DNA of 64,000 nucleotides from Breviolum minutum Mf 1.05b.01 (taxonomy: Eukaryota > Sar > Dinophyceae > Suessiales > Symbiodiniaceae), in NCBI GenBank assembly GCA_000507305.1, contig DF241803.1, positions 69,281-133,280 of the forward strand, written 5' to 3'. The notes beneath the pieces were generated by a model. The model had not been told where the DNA came from. It saw nothing but the letters and a program-made list of their open reading frames with translations, and did no database searches. This document shows positions 42,913 to 53,027 of this stretch, piece after piece (position 1 is the stretch's first letter; each line of letters begins with the position of its first letter). Made by a program: the position numbers and the translations under genes.

Positions 42913-43269
42913 TATTTGGCCAAGGTTTTGGTCCAAATGGCAGTTCAGGAAATTCTGTTTTGAGAAAGCATCAGGTTCCAGGCATTAAAAGTTTGGGGTT
43001 TTGGAGGTGATGGCGTTTGATGGCATGAAGAAACATCATCTATACATATGAGGTGAGTATTGTCAACGCCCCAATCCGTAGAAATCTTCAATTAGTTTAG
43101 GATTGCGACTGTTGGGGATGTTTGGGGATTCATGGGATGTTTTTGTTGATTGCTTTATTGTGCATGTAAGAATAGGATTGAGATATTGAGGGTTTCAATC
43201 CCATCCCCAGAGTAAGATTCGATCAGTGTAATCCCTCCCTTAGGACGTATCTGGATTTGAAGGAAATGT

Positions 43270-43354
43270 TTAGTCTGTTTATATACCTACATGTGGGTAG
43301 TTTAGGGGTTTGAACATAGGTATAATTATACACCATATACCTTGAGCGTTTGGG
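43270..43354. mobile_element. Family K element
   Basis: TTTATATACCTACATGTGGG at left and CATAGGTATAATTATACACC then TTGAGCGTTTGGG at right. A partial family D copy (about 43166-43258) precedes it. Confidence 0.5.
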
Positions 43355-43615
43355 AAAGGAATCCTTTTCCGTTTTCTTTGGTTTTAGCAGAGGTCGCCTG
43401 AGATATTCACCCATTTTTGTTTGTTCTTGCAGTAGATTTTGTTGCCAATCTTGGAAAAAAAAAACGAAGAACATCTCGGTGGGCAGGATTCGGAACCTAT
43501 CTCAGTGGACGAGGTGCCGTGTAAGAAGATGTGGAGTGTAAAGAAGATGTGGAGGAGGATAGTGATTTGAGGAGATGTTTGAACAACTTCAGACGTCTCG
43601 TTTGGAGGTGTCTGT

Positions 43616-43790
43616 TTGGGGGCCCGACCTGCCACCGATCCTCACTTTCAATATGGCTGGAAGACTAGGGAATGTGATTTGAAGCATATAGCCTCCAAAA
43701 TAGGACATGAAAACAACACACATCTCAGGGACAGAGCCGACTCCACTAGCTTCTTTAAGCTTCTTCAATGGAGCTACGAAAAACTGGTTG
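43616..43790 (+). CDS. Exon-like segment upstream of a family E element
   Basis: Reads ATDPHFQYGWKTRECDLKHI then ASKIGHENNTHLRDRADSTS and FFKLLQWSYEKL before running into a family E left end near 43785. Balanced composition. The reading frame continues into the repeat, so the true 3' limit is unknown. No family recognised. Confidence 0.3.
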
Positions 43791-44064
43791 TTTGGACTAT
43801 ACTACCCAATTATGTGGGGATTACAATAAAGCATAACCCAATTATAAGAATCCCTACTGAACAAACAGAATGAAAGTAAAGTATGAGGGTTTCTTTCGTG
43901 GCTCAATTGCAATTGTATGTTCTTACCTTCTGCGAGCTAAAGTGGTCGTTTCGTTTGTGATCTCATTCGGTTCGTCTTTGTGTGAAATCCAGCCCATGTT
44001 TATCCATTTTTGATACGTAGTCTAATGATTGCAAAGCCTGTAAATTCATCTGATTAGATAGCTA

Positions 44065-44161
44065 GCCTCCCGAAGTTTAACATATCCCATGAAAAGTTAC
44101 CTAGTAGGAAAGTAGTCTTCCAACCACCGGTTTTTCAGGGGCTATGTTAACCTTCGGGGGT
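44065..44161. mobile_element. Family F subfamily TIR element
   Basis: CCTCCCGAAGTTTAACATA near the left and GCTATGTTAACCTTCGGGGG at right. Same subfamily as 49629-49727 (AAGTTTAAC in place of AAACTAAC). Confidence 0.65.
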
Positions 44162-44440
44162 GTATCACTTTCCTCCAAAGAACTTTCACATCGTCTTCGT
44201 GCCTTGCAATTTGCTCTGAGGGTATGGGGATTTTCGCATCATAAGCCATGTCCATTCATACTTGGCAAAGTATTTCACCGACCTAACCGTCGGTTTCCCT
44301 CACTTTTTTTCAGGTGCTTGGTGCTTTAGTTTTTGGGGAATGGCCTCGAAGGGAATTCCCCCAAATGGTGATGAAGGATCGGGCAATCTTTGCAAATTAA
44401 TCTAATTCAGGTTTAGGAAATATGTAAATGATAGTACATA

Positions 44441-44566
44441 GTATCTGGTCAAATTATAGCGACTTCACACGAGTTTTCACCCCAAATGGTATTTTAGTAA
44501 CGGAAATCACCGAAAATTTCAGGCAAACCTAGGTTGGTGAAACATTATTCCATTTGGTCAGATAGT
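44441..44566. mobile_element. Family T element
   Basis: TATCTGGTCAAATTATAGCG at left and CATTTGGTCAGATAGTAT at right. The interior ACCCCAAATGGTATTTTAGT matches the copy near 36215-36336. Confidence 0.6.
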
Positions 44567-44592
44567 ATTTTGCTCAGATGATTGGTTATGTT

Positions 44593-44703
44593 TTGGGAGT
44601 ATCCCCCAACCACTAACAGTGAAATAATACTCTGTTCATTTTTATGAAGGGCCCCCTATAAACCTTCACTTGCCACTGTTAGTGGGCGGGGAATACCCCC
44701 AAG
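44593..44703. mobile_element. Family V TIR element
   Basis: GGGAGTATCCCCCAACCACT at left and AGTGGGCGGGGAATACCCCC at right, with CACTAACAGTGAAAT mirrored by CTTCACTTGCCACTGTTAG. Confidence 0.7.
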
Positions 44704-44970
44704 TTATGATATAGTCATCTCAGATATTTTAATTGATTATCAGGGATCTGGCTAAAAGGTTCCGATCACAAGATCGGCGCAGTCACCAGTTGCAAGTAGG
44801 GGCCCATGTCACCCACTTAGAGGGGTGGAACTACCCCAGTTCCCATGTATTTTCAGGCCATTTAACTTATAACTTTCCATTTATGACGAGCAAATTGATG
44901 GTAGAAAGTTGTAACACTATATGTAGATGATGCCGATATGTGCTGTATTAAGTGTATTGGTTGTATTGAT

Positions 44971-45115
44971 ACAAGGTGGGCCCTACTACTAGTTATAAGT
45001 AGGGTTATGACCTCTATAAATGGCCTTATACATGCCTTATACATGGGTAAATGGGGTTATAACCCTATTTGCGGGGGTCATAACTTCACTTATAACTGGT
45101 AGGGGCCCATCTTGT
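44971..45115. mobile_element. Family B TIR element flanked by ATTGAT
   Basis: ACAAGGTGGGCCCTACTACT at left and AGGGGCCCATCTTGT at right. ATTGAT lies directly outside both ends (44965-44970, 45116-45121), a possible 6-bp target duplication. Confidence 0.7.
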
Positions 45116-45169
45116 ATTGATTGTATTAGTAGGGGTCCAATCTTGTAAGGTCCAAAACCCTCGTTAAAA

Positions 45170-45430
45170 CACTGGAACAATGAAAAAAACCCTGGTTGGT
45201 TAGTGTAAGAAGGGACTATACTGCCGAGTAATGTGGGGATTATAATAAACCACTATATCCGGATCCCTTTTTAACCAACCAGTATATATACCACCTGGAA
45301 AGTAGATGGCTAGCCAATCCCATTCATTAGTCTTCTTTTATCATTGTCCCTTACTAATCCATCTTTGGGGAGTTCCCGTCGCCGTCTACGGACTCGCTAG
45401 CAGCAGGTTTTGTTTTTTTCGTGGCTCAAC
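45170..45430. mobile_element. Family E element, extended
   Basis: ACAATGAAAAAAACCCTGG at left and TTTTTTTCGTGGCTCA at right, with AACCAACCAGTATATATACC in the middle. About 120 bp of extra DNA lies between the inner and outer right arms, probably an insertion. Confidence 0.5.
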
Positions 45431-45471
45431 TGAGTCGTGATCCATTTGAAAACATGTCTGCGGGGTATCTA

Positions 45472-45773
45472 CATGGAGGATGGGCTCCCAGGACTTGGAT
45501 ACATGGTTACAAGGTGGGCCCCGAGCCGATCGTTATAAGTAGGGTGAGAAATAACCACTCTAAGTGACCAAAAAAGATGGGTAAATGGGGTGAAATAGCC
45601 ATATTTGCAGGGGTTATAACTCCACTTATAACTGGCAGGGGCTCACCTTGCAGAAACACCTATTTATAAGGCCATGGATCCATGCCATTTGGAAGGGGTC
45701 CCACGTGAGCCCCGATCCTTAGGGGACTTACTGATCCTATGGTCATCAACCACTGAACGGGTGATCCTCCAAG
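45472..45773. mobile_element. Family G element containing a family B element
   Basis: TA|CATGGAGGATGGGCTCCC at left and GGGTGATCCTCCAAG at right. Interrupted by the family B copy at 45509-45652; after it the normal family G interior resumes. Confidence 0.6.
45509..45652. mobile_element. Family B element nested in family G
   Basis: ACAAGGTGGGCCCCGAGCCG at left and CAGGGGCTCACCTTG at right. The left 30 bases are the same as the copy at 25415, so the two share a recent source. Confidence 0.65.
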
Positions 45774-45803
45774 TCAGGGGCCAGTAGGCCAGGCCTATAG
45801 CTG

Positions 45804-45901
45804 GGCGGTGGTTTCAAATGTTTTTTTATGTTCATCCCTATTTGGGGAAGATGAACCCATTTTGGGCGAGCATATTTTTCAAAGGGGTTAAATCCACCAA
45901 C
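45804..45901. mobile_element. Family A TIR element
   Basis: GGCGGTGGTTTCAAATG at left and TTAAATCCACCAAC|TA at right. The interior ATCCCTATTTGGGGAAGATG and ACCCATTTTGGGC match the copy at 1609. Confidence 0.65.
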
Positions 45902-46249
45902 TAGGTTAAGTAACAATTATTATTTTATTTCGATGAGAAACAATGATCATGAGAATAAGAAGCGGGCACCCATCAGACTCTACCAAGAGAAACAATGAAA
46001 AAAACATATACCCATTTTAAGTGTGTGAGCGCAAGTAACGACAAAATTGTTACCATCCAATGAAAAACGCAGATTTCATTTCAATTTCACCCAACAAATC
46101 AAGTACCAGCTGAAATAGTTTTCGCGCTTGCCGGATTTTTGGATGTCACTTTTTTTTTTCAATGGTACAAGGCTGCGGGCCCCCGCCAGCAGAATGCATG
46201 AAACGAATATGAAACGATAATCGTTTGATAACAACATCAAATTTGTTGC

Positions 46250-46680
46250 CTGGAGCCCTTGGCAACATTGCTGAGATTCATCCGAGGCATTCGTGATTGA
46301 CCTCAACCAGTGCTTGGACCTGCTAACTGCAGAGTCGCCTGACATTCTCAAGAACATCTCCTCCGCTTGGTTTTTGGGCAGAAACTTGATTCTCATTGGG
46401 AAGCCCAAAGAGTCCCTCTCTGTTCATGCTTGGGGTTCGCAGATCTTTGGAAGCTTAGCTGAAAGAAGGGGCTCACCTTCACCTAGCCGTTGAGCCGAAT
46501 CACCGGCTCACCTGCAGGCTTGGCACCTCCCAGGTAGCCAAGCAATCACATCCAGCTCTTCTTTGGTTGGTCCCACCCAGATTGGTCTTCACTTGCCCCG
46601 ACTTGCCCGGGCACAAGCTGATTGTTTTTTCAATTGGAAACGCGCACCAAGAAGAGGGCAAAACAGGCACAATCAGTTAT
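46250..46680 (+). pseudogene. GC-rich coding-like block, unknown
   Basis: Richer in G+C than its surroundings. A + frame from 46293 reads IDLNQCLDLLTAESPDILKN and SSAWFLGRNLILIGKPKESL to a stop at 46491-46493. The - strand is also open (110 codons, 46076-46408). From 46450 onward other frames take over. Likely a decayed coding or retro-copied segment. No family assigned. Confidence 0.3.
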
Positions 46681-46770
46681 CAGATATATAGTTATCAGAC
46701 AGTATTCAGATGGTTCTAGTTGTCAGATACTTCATGATAATTATCAAGTGGTGAAAAGTCCCAAAACATA

Positions 46771-46866
46771 GTGTTAATGGAAGAAATCTTGCACCAGTTG
46801 AGGTTGGTAGTTTATCCGATGAGTTACAAGGTTTGATATGTGCCAGGTGGTGCAGGATTTCTTCCG
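46771..46866. mobile_element. Family I TIR element (right end eroded)
   Basis: TA|GTGTTAATGGAAGAAATC at left and GTGCAGGATTTCTTCCGGC at right. The interior CACCAGTTGAGGTTGGTAGT is shared with 26719-26825. Confidence 0.6.
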
Positions 46867-47335
46867 GCTATTTCTTGGGGGGGGGGGATGGCAAGTCGGG
46901 ATGCATTGGTGGGGTTGGGCCCCTCCGATTCTCATGACTACAGGTGCTGAGTGCTTTACACAGCAAGCACTGCAGCAATGTTACAAGCTTGTCATTGGTG
47001 CACCATGAAACCACTGCTGGGGTAACTAGGCAGCAAAAAAAAGCAGTGCAGCAGTGGTGTTGAACATGATTTGGATATTTGGGGCTGAAACATAAACTTG
47101 GGATCATCCCGAAGAACCCAGTAGCTATATAAAGCTATATATGCTCATAGACAAGTGGTATATATAGAGAAGAGTTCACCTGCAGTATGTAGATATTTGA
47201 TGTAGATACAGCCGCCCTGATCTTCCAGTTCCTAGGGAACAATCAGGTCCAGTTACCTGATTGGGTAAAGCGGCTTGCCTGCGTCTGTTCAAACCACTTA
47301 CTGTATATAGGGAACTGTTTTTTTGGTGAGAACTA

Positions 47336-47448
47336 CACTCCCTAAAAACGAACAGCAAAAATAAACACCTGAAAATAGGCCGGGACCCAAAGGGAAACTA
47401 GTATTTGAATCATCCATTTTCCAGGTTCGATATTAGTTTTGGGAAGGG
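47336..47448. mobile_element. Family F TIR element
   Basis: TA|CACTCCCTAAAAACGAAC at left and ATATTAGTTTTGGGAAGGG at right, with CCTGAAAATAGGCCGGGACC inside. Confidence 0.6.
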
Positions 47449-47562
47449 CACAAGGCAGAAGTTCTAGTCAATTACATTCTGATAGCTAACACAGCAACCT
47501 GGAAAATGGACCCGGGTTTAAGATGTATGTCCAATTGAACAAACGGGGATATTCCATTCCTA

Positions 47563-47676
47563 GAAGGGGGGCCCTACTACTAGTTATAAGTAGGTATAAA
47601 TGGGTAAATGGTGTTATAACCCTACTTACAGGGATCCCATAACTCCACTTATAATTGCTAGGGGCCTATACCTTGT
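47563..47676. mobile_element. Family B element inside a family F subfamily copy
   Basis: The GGGGGGCCCTACTACTAG left arm and CTAGGGGCCTATACCTTGT right arm sit between the two halves of an element whose ends (AGCTAACACAGC near 47482 and TGTTAGTTTACCAGAAGG after 47676) match 24908-25012. Confidence 0.55.
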
Positions 47677-48164
47677 ATGTTAGTTTACCAGAAGGTATGC
47701 ATTTATGAACATTCCACGGACGATCCAAGCTTTGACTTCGATGTGCCCTTGAGCATGAGTTTTTTTTCTGGGCTCGGATTATTATGTTTTTGTTCTGAAC
47801 TTTTGGGCTCAAATCAGTCAAGCACTGATTCTACATCTATGGATTGTATTAACCTTTGGTTTGTTTGCAATTTACAGCAAACTTGATGTTCAAAACTGGT
47901 TGTTTGATAGTTCAAACCTCGCCTAGCAAGATCAGATTTGGAAAGTAACATACTCCCAAATCTAGTGGGTGGATGTCCTATTCCACAAGAGGCTCCATCT
48001 GTATTTGCGGACAAGTTTAGCAATGGAGGCACCAGGATAACATTTTAGCCATGGAGGCACATGTTTAGCCAATTTACCATTAGCTGAATCTTAGGTCGCA
48101 AATCTTTTCCCGGAACAGCTAGTTTAGGATCCACAACTACTACAAGATACACATGGGTAACGGA

Positions 48165-48287
48165 AAGAACCCTGGGTTGTTTAGGGTATTTTTCGGTGAT
48201 GAAATCCTATCCAGTTATATTATCGGGATTATGCATTATTCATGATAAGTAGAATCCCTATTAAACAACCAGGATACAATGGAAAGT
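48165..48287. mobile_element. Family E element
   Basis: GAACCCTGGGTTGTTTAGGG at left and AAACAACCAGGATACAATGG at right. Its last 28 bases are repeated after the adjoining family B element. Confidence 0.6.
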
Positions 48288-48415
48288 ACAAGGTGGTATA
48301 AGTACTGGTAGGGTTAAAACCCCTCTAAATGGCTTTATAAATGGGTAAATGGGTTTATAACCCTACTTATATAGGGGTTATAACTCCATTTATAACTAGT
48401 ATGGGCCCACCTTGT
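48288..48415. mobile_element. Family B element flanked by 28-bp direct repeats
   Basis: ACAAGGTGGTATAAGTACTG at left and GGGCCCACCTTGT at right. The 28 bases just before it (48260-48287) recur just after it (48416-48443) with two differences; they are the right end of a family E element. Confidence 0.7.
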
Positions 48416-48595
48416 ATTAAACAACCTGGATTCAATGGAAAGTATCCGGCCGAGTTATTTTTTGGGGCGTGCGCTCAGGTGATCAATCCTCTAGAAGATA
48501 TAGTTCGCACAGTCAGATCCGAATTCCCTGAGATGCAAAGTCGGGGATGCCGGAGATCAGTGGATGGAGATGGGATAGGATGATGCTGGTGCCAG

Positions 48596-48705
48596 GTTTT
48601 TTCCGTTCCTGACCTTTTTGGTGGTTTATTCGTGACCTTTTCAAGGGTGTGAAGTTTGTGATCTCCATTTGGGCCATCAAAAGGTCACGACTGGAAGAAG
48701 CTGGT
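48596..48705. mobile_element. Family R element (left arm eroded)
   Basis: The right arm AAAGGTCACGACTGGAAGAA and the interior GATCTCCATTTGGGCCATC match the copy at 53331-53447. Confidence 0.5.
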
Positions 48706-48803
48706 GAATAGAATTAACCTTAGACATCCACGTCGGACTTCCTGAGGTTTGGTGTTTCGAAAGGTGTGTTTTTTGAGGTTTTTTTTTGGAGGTATTTGCA
48801 TGT

Positions 48804-48961
48804 GAGCCACGAAAAAACACGGGTTGTTTAGGGTAATATAGGGGATTAGACTACCCAGCTACGTACTTACAAGTAAGGCTTAAATTAAACCGCTACAATC
48901 ATCCCTATGAAACAACAGGTATAATGGAAAGTATAGGAGTTTCGACCTTTTTCCGTGGCTT
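48804..48961. mobile_element. Family E TIR element, ATGT target duplication
   Basis: GAGCCACGAAAAAACACGGG at left and TTTTTCCGTGGCT at right. ATGT lies at 48800-48803 and 48962-48965. Interior arms GGGTTGTTTAGGGTAA and ATGAAACAACAGG are inverted. Confidence 0.7.
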
Positions 48962-49165
48962 ATGTAAAGGGTAAACATTATATAAATTGTGGGCCATGCT
49001 GTTACGAAACCCTGGGAATTCACTGTGAAAATGTCATCATGTGATTTTACCCAAGGGTCCTAAAGATGAGAATCCTAACATCCGAGGTTTTTCTTGTAGA
49101 AAAACCCTCCCCCAAAACTATGACATCCAACCCCGAAATTTGAAAACATATAGATTAAAAACCAG

Positions 49166-49381
49166 GTGCCCATGCCCTGGAAAAAAAAAACAAACCAACT
49201 CACCGAAACCGCCCGCCGAGTCTTGGTGGATTCGATGAGTGGTTTTGGTGCATACGACTTGGATATGAACCTCGGCGAGTCATTTGTACTGAGCCCTAAG
49301 AACCTATGGTGCTACGATAATTGGGGAGATGAATCATTTCAGTATACCCCCATTACCCAGACGATCCATGTATGTGAATAA
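49166..49381 (+). CDS. Protein-like segment upstream of the copia fragment
   Basis: Frame reading NQLTETARRVLVDSMSGFGA then YDLDMNLGESFVLSPKNLWC and YDNWGDESFQYTPITQTIHV to a stop at 49379-49381. Higher G+C and balanced composition. It lies directly before the copia-type segment and may be another part of the same retroelement or a separate exon. No domain recognised. Confidence 0.35.
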   Translation: MPMPWKKKTNQLTETARRVLVDSMSGFGAYDLDMNLGESFVLSPKNLWCYDNWGDESFQYTPITQTIHVCE

Positions 49382-49385
49382 ATAG

Positions 49386-49580
49386 GATCAAGGAGAAGAG
49401 GGTGAGTGTCGGGTCACCAGAATGGTGACAATGGATGAAGTGACAAGAGAAATGACAGAATGGAAAGAACCCATTGAGAAAGAGGGCCAGTCCTTGATCC
49501 AACATCAGGCCATTCGACCCATCACCAAGGATGAAATGGAGCTCATAACGATCAACACGGCCCACCTTGTCGAAAGGTAA
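49386..49580 (+). pseudogene. Ty1/copia-type polyprotein fragment (region before reverse transcriptase)
   Basis: A 64-codon open stretch reading RVTRMVTMDEVTREMTEWKE then PIEKEGQSLIQHQAIRPITK and DEMELI. From memory this matches the conserved linker that precedes the reverse transcriptase domain in copia polyproteins of dinoflagellates ('EV...W..A...E..SL'). The rest of the polyprotein and any LTR are absent, so it is a truncated remnant. It ends GAAAGG|TAA, where GGTAAC could also be a donor. Confidence 0.5.
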
Positions 49581-49628
49581 CGATCTTTATCACTGATCCC
49601 CAAAATTCCTAGGATCACCCCCCATTTA

Positions 49629-49727
49629 CCCTCCTGAAGTTTAACATAGCACCTGAAAAGTACCTTCCCAATAGGAAAGTAGTCCTCCAACCACCATTTT
49701 TCAGGGGCTTTGTTAAACTTCGGAGGT
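49629..49727. mobile_element. Family F subfamily TIR element
   Basis: TA|CCCTCCTGAAGTTTAACAT at left and TTTGTTAAACTTCGGAGG at right. It lies within 50 bases of the copia fragment. Confidence 0.65.
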
Positions 49728-49878
49728 GTGCAAGGCATGGAGTTCACGTTGCCCCAACTCGATCCTTAGAGGACAACACCGTTCACCATGGTTATGAAAA
49801 GCCAGGTATCCAAGTCCTGGGAGCCCAGACATACTTCAAACCTCCAAATGAAAGGAAATTCCTTTCTAAAGTGTTCTA

Positions 49879-49970
49879 GGTGGTGGTTTCAAAGATTGTC
49901 TATTTTCACCCCTATTTGGGGAAGATTCCCATTTTGACTAATTTTTTTTAAAGGGGTTGAAACCACCAAC
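49879..49970. mobile_element. Family A TIR element, TAG on both sides
   Basis: TAG|GTGGTGGTTTCAAAG at left and TTGAAACCACCAAC|TAG at right. Near consensus. Confidence 0.8.
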
Positions 49971-50164
49971 TAGTGTTGCTTGAGTTTCTGGACTATCTTT
50001 GAGGAGATACATTGGAAAATTCTGACAAGTCCCGGAATCCCATCCTCCAGCGCCCAGGACGTGGGGTATCGACTTTGCCGTGTCCTCCGCCAACAAGTGC
50101 ATCGAGGCATGAACCAACAACAAAAACTTGGTTGTTTTGGGTTTATAGGGGATGAATTCATTTT

Positions 50165-50238
50165 ATATGGGCAATTTATTGGGCAATTTATATGTTGTTT
50201 TTTTGGGCAATTTATTGTTTTTTAATATGGGCAATGAT
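50165..50238. repeat. GGGCAATTTAT short repeats
   Basis: GGGCAATTTAT or GGGCAAT occurs four times within 74 bases. It falls inside a family E-like left end near 50120. Confidence 0.7.
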
Positions 50239-50631
50239 ACTAACCGTACCACCACTTTTGAAGCAGATTTCCTTTCATTTGGAGGTTTGGGGATGCCTGC
50301 TGGGATATCCATGGTACTTAGTAAATGGATGTCCTAACCCGTATATTAAGTAGGTTGTAAGTCCCCTAAATAGGTTATAAGCCAACTTACCAATTACTAA
50401 CTTCCATGGACACCACATAGTGGGGTAGGTTCCAAGGGGTACGTTGTTGGAAACTGTTTGCCACCCAGGGCGTGCCCGGCTTCGCTTATGTACTCTGCGA
50501 ACTGGAAGCCTTGAAACAGTCCAGAGGTAATGCGAGAAGTTTAACGATGGACGCTTGGGTGCAAGGTCTGGTGAATTGGAGATGATTTTTTTGGGTGATG
50601 GTCACCTACATATGCACTTATGTTTATATCA

Positions 50632-50718
50632 TATATATATATAGTGTTTAGATCATATCAAATGCACAGATATGTGTATGATTTATAATGATTTATATAG
50701 GTATATATATATATATCT
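50632..50718. repeat. Two (TA)n runs
   Basis: TA microsatellites near 50632-50645 and 50702-50718, separated by AT-rich DNA. Confidence 0.8.
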
Positions 50719-51621
50719 TAAACCTATACGCATTATTACCTATCATTACCTATCAACTGGTAATCCGGATTTCTTCCATCAACAGTAGTGCATGAAGTTT
50801 GGGTTGGTGATTCATCAGGAGCCCTGCATAGGGACTCTTCAAACTTTGGTCATATTTGGCTGGCGCTTAGTGATGAGGAAATGTGCAACCGGGTGGCCCT
50901 TTTCCCTACTAAATGACGAGCGAATGAGAAGCTGGGTGGGGGTTAAGCACCTGCCAGATTAGTCTTTCAATCCTGCCAGATTAGTCGCAATTCGGAGAAA
51001 AACCTAAGAATCACCTCTCGCCTCCTGAAAATTGATGGGATTGATGGTCTCTGCATCCCATCCCCAGGTCATGTCATCCCTTTCTGAAAGGACATACGTG
51101 GCATACCTGGATCCTTCCAAAAAAAAAATATTTTGGATCTAAGTACACATAGTGACCAACCCTTATTTTTCGGAGGGGAGGAAGGTAATAGGTTCATGTC
51201 GGTGAATGCTAGTTTTTTTTCGCACCTGAAAGAGATCAATTGGTTGTGCTGAGGACATTTATGACCAGTGGTCCAACATGGAAGCAACTGGGTAGTGACC
51301 TCAATCATTGCGTCAAATTGCTTCTGGGGTGCCAAATCCCTGGTTCACTTTTTGTTTTTTTTGAGCGAAACCCTATCAACTTTCCTTATCCAATAGTTTG
51401 GCAGGACACAACATATTGCATCACTTTTACTGGCCACTTTCAGGGGTTCCTATTTTGTTCCCTCAGAGAATATGGATTTAATGTGGCCTTATTGAAGGAA
51501 ACCAATGGTCAATCAGCTCTTAATAGGGCCTTATTTCTCGGGGGGGGGGAGGGGTTCGTTAGGGGAGCATAGTTTGACTAGCCATCAACTTGAAGCTGAA
51601 GCTGTAGGTACTCGTACGCTA

Positions 51622-51732
51622 GTCTTCCAGCCATACTTACCACGTGAGGATCGGTGTTTGGACTCCCGAACCGCTTCTGAGAAAATCCTGAAAAGGGGAT
51701 CCAAACTCACATCTCCAAGTATGACTGGATAA
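51622..51732. mobile_element. Family H element
   Basis: TA|GTCTTCCAGCCATACTTAC at left, with CACGTGAGGATCGGTGTTTG inside and AAGTATGACTGGATAA at right. The subgroup with CGTGAGGATCGGTGT is also found near 57225. Confidence 0.5.
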
Positions 51733-51927
51733 TTTCGGAAGAAAAGGGGTATGGACACCATCAGTTCAGGATTTTTCTTAGTCTACCATGTCCATGATCA
51801 TATTCCAACCTGTGGTTTATCAAAATTCCCTCCAGTAAACAAATACGGCAATGAAAAATCACCATTGTAAATACTCGTAGGAGATATTTAGGTCTTCAAA
51901 TGGTTGTTGTTTCTCCATTATTGTCTA

Positions 51928-52019
51928 GGTGGTGGTTTCAAAAAGTTTTTATTTTCACCTCTACTTGTGGAAGATGTCCAATTCAACTAATATTTTTCAA
52001 ATAGGTTGAAACCACCAAC
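51928..52019. mobile_element. Family A TIR element
   Basis: TAG|GTGGTGGTTTCAAAA at left, TTGAAACCACCAAC at right, with CACCTCTACTTGTGGAAGAT inside. The right flank has mutated to CGG. Confidence 0.7.
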
Positions 52020-52260
52020 CGGTTTTGTTAGTTTTCGGCAGTGTAGCTTTGTAAGTGGTTCGTGGAAATCACTTTCTATTGATGAGATTCATCACTTTAA
52101 ATAGTACATTTATGTATGGTGAACCTGCATGAATGGTTGATTTGTATGGTAAATCCTATTGACACTATTTTGGTAGAAGATATGCTAGGAATTTTTGGAA
52201 CTGAAACCATATAACCATTAATTTTTCCAAATTCCAAGGTATTCCTTGCTTTGTTTAAAT

Positions 52261-52489
52261 GAGCAATGATAAAACCATGGTTGTTTAGGATATATAGTGG
52301 ATGAAATCCTACCCAGTTATGAAATATAAGGATCCCTTTTACCCTAAGGATCCAGAAGAATGGGATTTTCCCTACAATCCTATTCTGGGGATGGGATTTA
52401 GACCATCAATCCTGCTCTAGGGATGGGTCTGGATTCTTAGGGTTATATAAACCCCCAGTATCCCGGCCAGGTCTTTTTGACCGTGGCTC
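52261..52489. mobile_element. Family E element containing a family D element
   Basis: GAGCAATGATAAAACCATGG at left and TGACCGTGGCTC at right, with TTGTTTAGGATATATAGTGG inside. Interrupted by the family D copy at 52342-52442. Confidence 0.65.
52342..52442. mobile_element. Family D element nested in family E, TTA target duplication
   Basis: CCCTAAGGATCC at left and CTGGATTCTTAGGG at right. TTA lies at 52339-52341 and 52443-52445. It splits the family E copy, so it inserted later. Confidence 0.75.
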
Positions 52490-53027
52490 ATTTTCCATGT
52501 TTTCCTCTGACCCAGCTGAGGCAGTTCCGTTATACACCTCCGACCCATGCCATCTTAGCCTTCAAACAGGCGAACTCACTGGGATTGTGTTGATGGTAGG
52601 ATCAATGGATGAAAATTTCGCTGCCTTAAAGGGTTTTTGGTACCTGAAATGTTTGGTGACACTGGGATGTCCATGGTATTATAGTAATCAGGTAGTAAAT
52701 GGATTGTAATCCTTATAAGTAGGTTGAAAAATAAATCAACTAACCAACGATCGTTACGATCACTTCATGGAAAAGTCTAGCAGTTTCGAAACCAATGGAT
52801 TTTTTGGGGCTGGAATTTATGAGTGCCCAAGTTGTAAAAGATGTGGTTTTTGTACTTCAGAACTTTGAATACGAAATACTATTATTATAAACCTAGAACC
52901 CAACTGACCCCTTTTGGGGGGTTTTGACTATATCCATTTTATGGGGTCAAACCTTCCAAAATCTGGGGCCCCATGTGGGTTCTAGGAGTAATCAGTAAAA
53001 GCATGTACAGTGTACAGAAAACATTTG

